Virus record (IMG/VR): IMGVR_UViG_3300033388_000706
Span: 1-23,102 of that record
From: a virus
DNA length: 23,102 nt
Direction: 5' to 3' (one strand)
Part shown: positions 1 through 8,574 of the stretch, in pieces
Position numbering within the stretch: the stretch's first letter is position 1
Layout of the letters: the number at the start of each line of letters is the position of its first letter
Notes under the pieces: generated by a model
Database searches by the model: none
Seen by the model: only the letters and a program-made list of their open reading frames with translations
What the model was told of the DNA's origin: nothing
Made by a program: the position numbers and the translations under genes

Positions 1-3000
1 TCCCAAGCATCTCTTATTGTATTTCTTGAAGCTTGCTCTAACCCTTTTACCTTCATCCTAATGTCAGCATACTCTTCATATCCTAACAGTTCCTTTCCAC
101 TTAAGTTTTCTAATACATCTTGTTGGTAAAACGATTCTTCTAACAAAGATTCGTATTGTTCTTTTGTTAGTCTTTCACCTTTAATGTCAACTTTTGGTGC
201 TTGTTTTAAAACTAATCCCCATCTATCTTTAATTGTTTTTAAAGCCGCACCTTTAATACCAGCTGTTCCAAAAACTTCATCTACTAAAGAGTTCACATTC
301 ACTTTATCAATAGCTAAATCTCTAGACGCTTTGTCTATAAATTCAACTATACTATTACCGTATATTTGTAACGCATCATACTTTTTAATTAACTTTAATT
401 TTTCAGTTATAGCTCCTAAATTTTCCTTACCAGGCTTGCTAACTATTCGTTCAACAACAGGTATATAACCAGGATTTTCTTGAATCTGTCTAATTATATC
501 GTTTGAGAAACTAACAGTTGGATCAACACCGATTTTATCTGCTATTTTATTAATAGCATTTTCACCCTCAATTAATATTTTTTCTGCTTCAGTTAGTCTT
601 TTGCTTTCAACAAGAGCTGTAGATAAAGCATCTTTAGCTATCTTCTCTGCTAACAATGTACCTAAAGCTAGTCTACCTTCATTTGGTCTACTTACTTCAT
701 TAATAAGATAGTCTGCTATTTCTTTTGGCGTAGGATTTTTCTGTTTATATTTAGCTCGTTGAGAAGCTAAATCAGTTATACCCTCTTGTGCTGGAGCTTT
801 TTTAGCTTCAGCAAAAGTATACTTACCAACCTCTTCATAAAATATATCCCATTTTCTAGCTCTTAACAACGCAGGATTTTCTTTATTTATTTTAAGAAGT
901 TCTTTAGCTGCTTTGTTTTCTAAGAAATCTCTGTATTCACTTTTCTTACCAGCTTTAGGTATATTTTTTAATATATCTTTTTTAAGTTTTTCTTGTACTA
1001 CTTGAACAAATCGTTTACCACCTCTTTCTCCTTTTCTCTTTCTTTGAAAAAAAGTATAATCACCTTTTTTAATATTTGGTAGTTGCTCTTTTACGATGTC
1101 AGCTACAACGTCCATTATTTCGGCTTGCTTTTCACCACTTAAGTTTACAACTTTTTTAGCTGTAGATGTAAGACGATCTTTTTTAGCGGCAGCATCTATT
1201 TTACCTTCAATACCACTTTCAGCTCCTCTTTCTTTTACAGCTCCAGCTTCTCCAGCAGCAACGTCTAGAGATTTGGTAAATTCTGTTTTCTTAAATTCTT
1301 TTATGATATCACCTCTTCTGAACCTGATTAAAGGATTCAAATAACCTATTAAACTATTGTTCTTCTCTGGATTAAACTTAATAAGTTCATTAGTTATTCT
1401 GTCTCTCATTTCACTATTAAACTCTTCCCAAGACTTACCAAATACATTATCACCAGCTAAATCTCCCTTGAACAGAGCATCTAATTTACCTTTATTTAAA
1501 GCTTCATAAGCTTTCTTAATACCAGTTTTATCCCACTGCTCTTTAGTCATTTTGTAGTTACCATCTACATCTCTACCACCTTCAACTAGTTCATTTACAA
1601 TTTCATTTTGATCTGCTAACCTATTACCTTTATCTTTACCAAATTTCTTTACTAATTTACTTCTTTCTTTTGTGTTGAAATCTTCTGTTGCTTTGTTTTC
1701 AGCTTGAATTACTTCTTGTTTTTCAGCATTGATTTCTTTTAACTCATTAAGTAATTGCGCTTTCTTTTCGCCCTCAGCAGCTTTCCATTCTTTAGTTTTA
1801 GCAATAGCTTTATCTTGGATCTTTCTTACTTGATCAGACATTATGTCTTTAGAAGCAGCCATCTCAACTTTCTCTGCTGCTTTCGCTTCCTTAGGCACAA
1901 ATTCCAATTTACCTTCAGTGTAACTACCGATAAAATTATATACATCTTTACCGTTTTTGAATTTAGCTTTTTTAAATGGAGTATGTCTATTTATTAAATT
2001 ACTAATGCTGTTTCCAATGTTTAAATAAGAAGCATTCTTCTTCGGTGACCAATTAATAGAACCATCTCCAATAGCATCATTCAAAGCATTGAAAAATTCT
2101 TTCTCTACGTTTTGAGCTTGTTGATCCATTTTCATTTGAACCGCTACAAGTTCATCATAGGTTAATTGTTTTTTAAAGTCTTTTACCAATCTACTTAATA
2201 TAGCTGGATCTCTAAAATAAGGATCTAATAAAGCATGTAATACCTCATGTGTTCCAATTGTGATCTTATTAACTTCTCTAGCTCTTTGAAGATCTATAAA
2301 TATTCTACCATCTCCATCAAGAAAAAATCCAGTAGCTCCTTCAGCTTTCACACCAGCTTCTTTTGCAGCTGCCTGAAATTGCTCTGTAGTTTCGAAAGTT
2401 TGATATTTGTCTTGAACGATCTTCTTAGCTTTATCTAAAGAAATACCATCTCTCTTGCTAATGTACTCAGCATAAATATCTTTAGAGGCTTCGATGTCTT
2501 CTAATCTTCTTGTCTCGTTGTATGCTAAGTTTTCTACTTCTAACTCTGGTAGTCTTTCTTTTATTTCAGTTAAACGTCTTTCAGCTTGACTAAGTGTAAG
2601 CGCTTTAGTAAACTGCTCGCCGTTCTTTTTTATATCAGAAATAGTTTCTTCAAGATTAGTAGCTTCTTGTTGTAATTCAAAAAGTTCTTTACGATGTTCT
2701 GTTCCTCTTTTGAATCCAGCGTTGTCTGCGTCAATAGACATTGCTTGGTATTTCTGTTTAATAGCCTTAGAAAAGGAATTTGCTTCTGCAGCTGTTAAAT
2801 TAGTATTCTCGATAAGAGCTTGCTCTATCATAGTCTCAGGAACTTTGTCAATAAAGTTTATTTGCTCTTCAGAAAACTCTATTTTAGCTTGAGGATTATT
2901 GTTTAGTTGATCAGCGTATTGAAGTACTAATTCTTTAGATTTTTCTTGATATTGATTAAAAGTATTTTTACCATCCTGCTGAAGTTCTATTAACTTTTGA

Positions 3001-5849
3001 GTGGCTCTAACCTGTAGATCAGAATTTAATTTCTTAAAATCATTTCTAATAGCATCCATTTCTATAGCAGCTTGAGTCTCTATAAGCTCACCACCTGTGA
3101 CAGGATCAAAATCATCAGGATATTTTTCTTGTACCTCCTTATAAGCTTTTTCCTCTGCAACTCTCAAGTCATTCTCAGTTGCATTTTTATTTTTAATTTT
3201 ATATTTTTTAGCTATATTTACAACTTCAGTACTTCCGCTATAACCACGTATTTCATTCATTAAGTTTCTACCGAACTCTCTATACATCGGAGGAACGTTA
3301 ATAGCATGATTAAAATAACCGGTTAACATCATTTGAGTAAACAATACACTAGCTTTTTCTAAGTCTGTTATCTCTCCAAAAGTTTCAGCATCTAAATTCC
3401 CTTGAACAACAGCTGCGTCAAATAGTTCTACAGCTAAAGCTACAGCTGTTCCACCACCAGCTTGAACACCCTGTCTTACTCCTCCTTTTAAAATTAAACT
3501 AGGAAGTTGTTTCATGCTTATTAAACCTTTAGCATCACCCTTCATTATAGGTGCTAAAAGCTTAGAGTTCATTAAATACTTCATTTGTGGATTCATGAAA
3601 CCAAAACCAGCCATAATACTCAAAGGCATTCCATGACCGCCTATAGATTTGTCAATACTATTGTATATTGATCCAGCGCCTATCTCAGTCCCAACAGCGG
3701 CTAACGTTTCTATTCCCCAAGATAAAGCTTTTGATTCGGCTATAATAATATCTTTAGCAGCTAGTTGAGCCATTGGAGAGCCTTCTAAAGCAAGACCTTC
3801 TTTTACAAAAGCTCTACCAAGCATTGTTCTTTGACCGCCAAACAGCCATTTCATAGCGCCAGCAGTTGGTCGTTTAGTTAATGCCATAACAGCTATCATT
3901 AAAGCAAAATCAGTCATACCACCAGAAACCATATCTACCCATCTATCTTCAGCTCTTTCTTTTAATTCATCTGGTATATTATAACCTAAATCAGTCATCA
4001 CGCCTTCCCAGTTTTTTACTTCTTTGTTTGCTGTAACGACATTTCTTTCACCATAAATCTTGCTTAAGAAAGCTGCCCCAGCAGTGTCAAACCAACCGGT
4101 TTCTTCCATTGTAGCTGGATCGTAGTTATATTCAATAGCTTTTGTTAATGTTAAAAACTTCGCTAACTTGTTGTTATACAGTTCAGTAAATTCGTCTTTA
4201 TCTGGTAGAAAAGAAAGTCTATAAGGTAATCTTTCACCTGGTTTACCATACTCAGACATTCTAATTAAATCTTCTTCAAAAGTAAAATCTTCATCTACCC
4301 CATCTTTTCCAAACCATGTTCTATATTCTCTTTCTCCAGTTTCAAATAATAAATCACCTAAATCAAATCCACTTATTCTTCTATATACACCACCTTGAGT
4401 ATAAGCTCTATTAAGGGCGTGAATTTCATATAGTATTTTATTTCTTTGTTCTTTTAGCTGCTCTATATCTGTCTTGCCTTCTTTAGCGTCTTCTAGTATC
4501 TGTTGGTTTTCAGGATTGTTTTTATAATTTTGATTTAAAAAAGCTTCAGTCTCCTCATTGTATAATTTATCACCAACACCAGCATCACCACCTTTTCCAA
4601 TAATAGCCTCCCATTTTAGATCATACATTAGCTTAGCGCTTTTTGTTTCAAAGTCATCAGGCCCTTTTGTTTTTAATAAATCTAAATATTTGTTTTTAGC
4701 AATAGTCAACTGGTCAAACTCTTGAGATACATACATGGATGTAACTTTTTCAGCATTTAAATTACCTGTTATCTCTGTTGCTAGTTTTATTTTTTCATTA
4801 TCAGTAGCTGTGTTTAAGTCTATATCGTAAAACGTTTTAAAATACGCAGCATTTTTCGGATTTCTCATGTCCGTTAACACAGATTCTATATCTTCTTTCC
4901 TCCAAACATCAGCTTCATGATTTATCCATTCCTGTCTAGTTTCATTTATTGTGTCTTCGTCCTTTACATAACCGTTTTTAATAACCTGTCCACCGATTCC
5001 AGTTTCAGTATTGTAACCAGAATATACTTTATAAGGGTCGTTTTTATCTTCGTCACCACTCTCCCAATACCAACTCCAAACATTAAAGTTATAATGCTTA
5101 TCAGATCCATCATTAAATTGCTCTAATTCTTCCTTATCAATAAAACCTTTTGAATAAGCGCTAGCGGTTTCCTCTTGAACATTAAAAGTCTCTTGTAATC
5201 TTTCTAATTCCCCTTCCTTTTTTTCATTAACAAACTCAGTCCAACTAGGATCTTGAGGTGAACTATCATAAACAGAACTCGCCCAATCGTTAATATTTTG
5301 CGGATCAGATTTTGGATTAATTTTATCACCAACCTGTAATTGACCATTCTCATCAACCCAAGCATTTTGAATTTGACTATCTTCTAAGCGATTGACTTGC
5401 TCAATAATAAAAAAATTATTTTTCTGCTTACCTTGTGATATTAGATTTTCTCTTTCCTGTTGAAGATTAGAAGCTATTTTGTTGTTGTAATATTCATTCC
5501 ATTCGCTGTCTATCTGCATTTGTTTTGAGTTGCCTGTCATTGGGTCAACGGACAAACCTTGTTGCATTCTTTCAACATTCGATTTTGCTCTAGCTTTTTC
5601 AGCAATATTAAGACTTTCAGCGTCAGCTTGCGCTTGTTGCTTTAATCTAGTTTCAACTGGAACACTAGCAATCTTTTCTTCATCAACTCCAACTCTTCCT
5701 TGAAAATCATAAATAGCAGCTCTTTTTCCTTCTTTCTCCATTTCATCAAATGAAGATTCTATGGCTCCTGAGTTTCTCGCTAAAAACGATTCAACTTGAT
5801 CCTGACGTACGTCGTAATATTTACCATCTGAAGTTTTATAAATTGGCAT
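1..5849 (-). CDS. Giant virion protein (probable ejected internal protein) with zinc-metallopeptidase motif, C-terminus off the left edge
   Basis: Reading the minus strand from the ATG at 5847-5849, I find no in-frame stop down to base 1, so at least 1,949 residues are coded and the stop lies outside the window. Residues about 1-600 are hydrophilic, rich in E, K and N. Residues about 640-850 form a glycine/alanine-rich hydrophobic block with several membrane-like stretches (near 643-660, 705-735 and 790-815). Residues about 900-1150 look like long coiled coil. Residues 1201-1205 read HEVLH, preceded by a DGDGRIFIDL strand and followed by ALLDP, the arrangement expected of a gluzincin-type metallopeptidase helix. 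The rest is lysine-rich and helical, with a distinctive LIGYLNPLIRF segment at 1500-1510. Its place as the last gene of a T7 gp13-16-like run suggests a protein packed in the capsid and ejected with DNA. The start follows the upstream stop by 16 bases and has no Shine-Dalgarno sequence. It could instead be a polyvalent phage protein of another kind; substrate unknown. Confidence 0.9.
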   Translation of the reverse strand, partial: MPIYKTSDGKYYDVRQDQVESFLARNSGAIESSFDEMEKEGKRAAIYDFQGRVGVDEEKIASVPVETRLKQQAQADAESLNIAEKARAKSNVERMQQGLSVDPMTGNSKQMQIDSEWNEYYNNKIASNLQQERENLISQGKQKNNFFIIEQVNRLEDSQIQNAWVDENGQLQVGDKINPKSDPQNINDWASSVYDSSPQDPSWTEFVNEKKEGELERLQETFNVQEETASAYSKGFIDKEELEQFNDGSDKHYNFNVWSWYWESGDEDKNDPYKVYSGYNTETGIGGQVIKNGYVKDEDTINETRQEWINHEADVWRKEDIESVLTDMRNPKNAAYFKTFYDIDLNTATDNEKIKLATEITGNLNAEKVTSMYVSQEFDQLTIAKNKYLDLLKTKGPDDFETKSAKLMYDLKWEAIIGKGGDAGVGDKLYNEETEAFLNQNYKNNPENQQILEDAKEGKTDIEQLKEQRNKILYEIHALNRAYTQGGVYRRISGFDLGDLLFETGEREYRTWFGKDGVDEDFTFEEDLIRMSEYGKPGERLPYRLSFLPDKDEFTELYNNKLAKFLTLTKAIEYNYDPATMEETGWFDTAGAAFLSKIYGERNVVTANKEVKNWEGVMTDLGYNIPDELKERAEDRWVDMVSGGMTDFALMIAVMALTKRPTAGAMKWLFGGQRTMLGRAFVKEGLALEGSPMAQLAAKDIIIAESKALSWGIETLAAVGTEIGAGSIYNSIDKSIGGHGMPLSIMAGFGFMNPQMKYLMNSKLLAPIMKGDAKGLISMKQLPSLILKGGVRQGVQAGGGTAVALAVELFDAAVVQGNLDAETFGEITDLEKASVLFTQMMLTGYFNHAINVPPMYREFGRNLMNEIRGYSGSTEVVNIAKKYKIKNKNATENDLRVAEEKAYKEVQEKYPDDFDPVTGGELIETQAAIEMDAIRNDFKKLNSDLQVRATQKLIELQQDGKNTFNQYQEKSKELVLQYADQLNNNPQAKIEFSEEQINFIDKVPETMIEQALIENTNLTAAEANSFSKAIKQKYQAMSIDADNAGFKRGTEHRKELFELQQEATNLEETISDIKKNGEQFTKALTLSQAERRLTEIKERLPELEVENLAYNETRRLEDIEASKDIYAEYISKRDGISLDKAKKIVQDKYQTFETTEQFQAAAKEAGVKAEGATGFFLDGDGRIFIDLQRAREVNKITIGTHEVLHALLDPYFRDPAILSRLVKDFKKQLTYDELVAVQMKMDQQAQNVEKEFFNALNDAIGDGSINWSPKKNASYLNIGNSISNLINRHTPFKKAKFKNGKDVYNFIGSYTEGKLEFVPKEAKAAEKVEMAASKDIMSDQVRKIQDKAIAKTKEWKAAEGEKKAQLLNELKEINAEKQEVIQAENKATEDFNTKERSKLVKKFGKDKGNRLADQNEIVNELVEGGRDVDGNYKMTKEQWDKTGIKKAYEALNKGKLDALFKGDLAGDNVFGKSWEEFNSEMRDRITNELIKFNPEKNNSLIGYLNPLIRFRRGDIIKEFKKTEFTKSLDVAAGEAGAVKERGAESGIEGKIDAAAKKDRLTSTAKKVVNLSGEKQAEIMDVVADIVKEQLPNIKKGDYTFFQRKRKGERGGKRFVQVVQEKLKKDILKNIPKAGKKSEYRDFLENKAAKELLKINKENPALLRARKWDIFYEEVGKYTFAEAKKAPAQEGITDLASQRAKYKQKNPTPKEIADYLINEVSRPNEGRLALGTLLAEKIAKDALSTALVESKRLTEAEKILIEGENAINKIADKIGVDPTVSFSNDIIRQIQENPGYIPVVERIVSKPGKENLGAITEKLKLIKKYDALQIYGNSIVEFIDKASRDLAIDKVNVNSLVDEVFGTAGIKGAALKTIKDRWGLVLKQAPKVDIKGERLTKEQYESLLEESFYQQDVLENLSGKELLGYEEYADIRMKVKGLEQASRNTIRDAW

Positions 5850-5865
5850 ATTTAATTATGTTTTA

Positions 5866-7530
5866 TTAATTGTCAAGAAAATCTCTTATTAACTGATTCT
5901 TGTTTAGCTTTATTATTTCACCAAGATTATCTTCGTGATCTTTTATCTTAACAATGCTAGAAACTTTATTTATGTCATTTAACTCATCAACTCTTGCTTG
6001 TATAGTATCTACCTCGCCTTGAATTTCTGGATTTCCTCCACTATCCTCAAGCTCTTTTTGTTTTTCAGCAAGCCTTGATTTTTCTTTTGCAAGCGCTTCT
6101 TCAGCTGTGTTAATTGTGTAACCTTTTCCTCTTGCGTCTAGTTCATCATTTATTTGTTGTATTTTATCGGGATCATAATTTATTGTACCATCATCAGCAA
6201 TAATATAATTTACAGCAGCTTGCATTTCTTTATTAGACGCTTTAATATTCTTTACTAAAGGTGAATCAGCTTTTGCAATATGAGTGCTTTTAACTTGATC
6301 TATTTCGAATGGACTTAGCATACCGTTTTTAAAATCAGTAATATATGTTTTTAGCAATTTCTCAAAAAACTCCCCTTGCTTTATAGCTGCTTTATTTTTT
6401 CCTGGCTTACCACCTGGGATCTTAGCTGCGTCTGTGTTATAAATATAGTCTTCAGTTAGATCTACAGAGTTTCCACTACCATCATCAAATGTATATTCAC
6501 TGGGATCGAATTGGTGAGCATATTTATCAACAAGAACACCAAATATATTTTTAGCATCTTTATCTATCATTATAGAACTGTGGAATAAATCAGTGCTTTC
6601 GTCCATAGCTTTAATAAAATCAGCGTTTCTCCCCTCAAAGTGTAGATACGTTGTAGTTCTTTTTCCGTTAGCTTTAGTTAGTGTTTCATTGTCATAACTT
6701 ACGAGATCTTTTAACACGTCCACAGTAGGTTTTAGTTTAGCTGTAACATCTGGAATTGTTTGAACTAACTGGTTCGCGTTTTCACCAGCTACACTTTCAA
6801 GGAAAAATTCTCTAGCGTTTAACTTAATGTAGTTATACTGAACTCCTTCCTGTTCTTCATCTATATCAACAAATTCACCTTTTTTATTCGTCATAGGAAA
6901 TTCGAATACTAACGTTCCCGCCTCTTCATCATAATACTGTTCAATTTCTTTACCACCATTTTTAGCGTTAAAATACAATGATAGCAATCTTTGATCTTGC
7001 TGATTTAAATCTACATAACCTTTTTCTAAATAAGGTTGACTGAAAGCGTCATCCATTGTTTGAAGAAAAGAGTTGAATGAACCAGTTATTTCTTGATATT
7101 GTTTAGGTACTCTCATCAATTCATTTAACTTATTTCTAGCCGCAACAGCATCGTGCACTTCTTCATATTTAATCTCACCTTTTTTCTTCCCGTGCTTATA
7201 TCTTTTTACCGCTCCTTTTCTATTTGTTTTCTCCTGTTTAACATAATACTCACCTCTATTTAATTTATTAGCTGTTTCGTAGTATTCTCTACCAATACGA
7301 ATTAGCTCTGCTTGCTTATCATCTTCAAATTTCTGAAAATCAAATTCACCGATATCAAACAATTTGTCAGCAAATTGATCGTATAACCTAGTGTTTGCGT
7401 CTAAAATAGCTTGATTATCCGCTCTTCTTTGAATCGCTCTTTCCATTATTAGGTTCAAATTCTGACTAATAGTTTGATTAATAGTACTTTGTGGACGTTG
7501 TATTATTCCAGGATTTTCGTAAGTTCCCAT
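5866..7530 (-). CDS. Internal virion / ejection protein candidate, hydrophilic coiled coil (T7 gp15 position)
   Basis: A 554-residue protein with no recognisable enzymatic motif. It is soluble in character, rich in K, E, D and N, with no signal peptide or membrane segment. The N-terminal 100 residues are predicted helical (repeated charged heptad-like stretches around RAIQRRADNQAILDANTRL), and residues about 470-530 form a clear coiled coil (KSRLAEKQKELED and following). The middle (about 190-350) is more mixed and may hold a folded domain. It lies between the gp14-like small protein and the giant protein, with gaps of only 17 and 16 bases, so it is almost certainly in the same transcript and assembly. 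T7 gp15, a tube-forming ejected protein, sits in the same relative place but is longer (747 aa). The role is inferred from position only; the coding call is secure. Confidence 0.85.
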   Translation of the reverse strand: MGTYENPGIIQRPQSTINQTISQNLNLIMERAIQRRADNQAILDANTRLYDQFADKLFDIGEFDFQKFEDDKQAELIRIGREYYETANKLNRGEYYVKQEKTNRKGAVKRYKHGKKKGEIKYEEVHDAVAARNKLNELMRVPKQYQEITGSFNSFLQTMDDAFSQPYLEKGYVDLNQQDQRLLSLYFNAKNGGKEIEQYYDEEAGTLVFEFPMTNKKGEFVDIDEEQEGVQYNYIKLNAREFFLESVAGENANQLVQTIPDVTAKLKPTVDVLKDLVSYDNETLTKANGKRTTTYLHFEGRNADFIKAMDESTDLFHSSIMIDKDAKNIFGVLVDKYAHQFDPSEYTFDDGSGNSVDLTEDYIYNTDAAKIPGGKPGKNKAAIKQGEFFEKLLKTYITDFKNGMLSPFEIDQVKSTHIAKADSPLVKNIKASNKEMQAAVNYIIADDGTINYDPDKIQQINDELDARGKGYTINTAEEALAKEKSRLAEKQKELEDSGGNPEIQGEVDTIQARVDELNDINKVSSIVKIKDHEDNLGEIIKLNKNQLIRDFLDN

Positions 7531-7547
7531 ATTTACTTATATATTAA

Positions 7548-8156
7548 TTAACCAATACCAGATGTCGCAACAGAAGTTACTGTATTAACCATTGTGTTTA
7601 TAGAATCTTGGGTATTTTGACGTCTTTGCATTTCTTCAGCTAGATCGGCATTCATTAAACCTTGCTCTCTATTTAATTTTTGCAATTCCCTATCTTCTTG
7701 TTTCTCCCATTTCCATTCTTCTCCAGCCGCTTTAAGTTTACCAACTTCCATCGCTCCTTGTGCTCTTAATCTTTCGTTAGCAGCTTCTTGTTGTTCTATA
7801 CTAGCAGATATACCAGCTTTACTTTTTAAAGCAGCTTGAGCTAAAGCTGTAGCACCACCTGCACCTGCGCCTGTTGCCATTAAGGTATCTAATGTATTAG
7901 CTAAAGCTACATCAGCCTCTTCCGCTTGAAATTCAGCAGCTTGAGTAGCAACCCCAATATTAGCATACTCATTTTTAATATTTTCATAAGGATTTATAAA
8001 TTCCTGTCTTAAGCCTTCTAATCGTGTAATTTCTCTTTCGTGAGACTTCGCTTCATCTTTTGCGTCATTTGCTTTTTTATTCTGTATCGCGGCGTTTGTT
8101 GCAGATACAGCGGCTCCCACCGCGCCTGCTATTATTATCCCTGTTGCTACTCCCAT
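7548..8156 (-). CDS. Small internal virion protein with N-terminal hydrophobic helix (T7 gp14-like)
   Basis: A 202-residue protein. Residues about 4-22 (GVATGIIIAGAVGAAVSAT) form a hydrophobic, small-residue-rich helix able to insert in a membrane. The rest is alanine-, glutamine- and glutamate-rich: a helix at 28-60, a glycine/alanine patch near residues 90-112, and a long charged coiled coil at about 118-185. This matches the character and length of T7 gp14 (196 aa), the ejected protein thought to form the outer-membrane pore. The start codon is one base after the TGA of the upstream GNAT-like gene, giving tight coupling. Nothing in the sequence shows ejection directly; that part is inferred from composition, size and gene order. 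An alternative is a minor structural protein of the tail hub. Confidence 0.82.
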   Translation of the reverse strand: MGVATGIIIAGAVGAAVSATNAAIQNKKANDAKDEAKSHEREITRLEGLRQEFINPYENIKNEYANIGVATQAAEFQAEEADVALANTLDTLMATGAGAGGATALAQAALKSKAGISASIEQQEAANERLRAQGAMEVGKLKAAGEEWKWEKQEDRELQKLNREQGLMNADLAEEMQRRQNTQDSINTMVNTVTSVATSGIG

Positions 8157-8157
8157 A

Positions 8158-8565
8158 TCATATAAGTTTTATCATTTCATGTGACGACTTTTCGTCAACA
8201 TGCCAATCTAAGTTTTTGTGTGTGTTTATAAGACCTTTATTTCTTCCAATACTAAAGACATATTTATAATTCATACTCTTACACACGTTTTCTACTCCAG
8301 TTATTAACAACTCTACTGCGTTATTTCTATCACTCTCTCTGTAGTCAGGGTCAGATACAATCCACTCTAATAAAGCTCCTTTAGAGTTTGTTAAATATAA
8401 AAATCCAGCAACAATAGGTTTGTCGTTTTTTTCTACAATAAAACCACCTTTACCATTGTCTGGAAAAAAATCTTTAGGCATAACTGTCCATTCTGGCCAT
8501 TTTTCCCACCAAGAAACTAAAGTTTCCCAGTCACTATCTTTAAGTCTTCTTATATTAAATTCCAT
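8158..8565 (-). CDS. GNAT-fold acetyltransferase-like protein, probably non-catalytic (T7 gp13-like position)
   Basis: A 135-residue protein with the layout of a GNAT domain: an N-terminal strand-helix (residues 1-25), a central sheet around VEKNDKPIVAGFLYLTNS (44-61), a strand LLEWIVSDPDYR (65-76), then the helix that normally follows the acetyl-CoA pyrophosphate loop. In active GNATs that loop reads roughly R/Q-x-x-G-x-G/A; here it is R-E-S-D-R-N, without either glycine, so cofactor binding is doubtful. The C-terminal part (NKGLINTHKNLDWHVDEKS) fits the last GNAT strands. T7 gp13 (138 aa) is a similarly sized GNAT-like virion-assembly protein located just before gp14, which matches this arrangement. 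I favour an assembly or structural role; a functional acetyltransferase with a divergent loop is the alternative. The stop is TGA, one base from the next ATG. Confidence 0.75.
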   Translation of the reverse strand: MEFNIRRLKDSDWETLVSWWEKWPEWTVMPKDFFPDNGKGGFIVEKNDKPIVAGFLYLTNSKGALLEWIVSDPDYRESDRNNAVELLITGVENVCKSMNYKYVFSIGRNKGLINTHKNLDWHVDEKSSHEMIKLI

Positions 8566-8574
8566 TTTATTATA

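Noticed and set aside
184-5126. Plus-strand ORFs of 60-94 codons (for example 184-468, 1096-1344, 1755-1997, 3072-3263, 4917-5126)
   Set aside because: They lie antisense to the continuous giant minus-strand frame, have low-complexity F/S/I-rich translations typical of reverse-frame AT-rich DNA, and have no supporting signals.
5847-5876. TTGACA-like sequence (minus strand, 5871-5876) before the giant gene, considered as a -35 box
   Set aside because: It codes for the last residues of the upstream gene, and the only TATAAT-like hexamer (CATAAT) is about 10 bases away, too close for a promoter.
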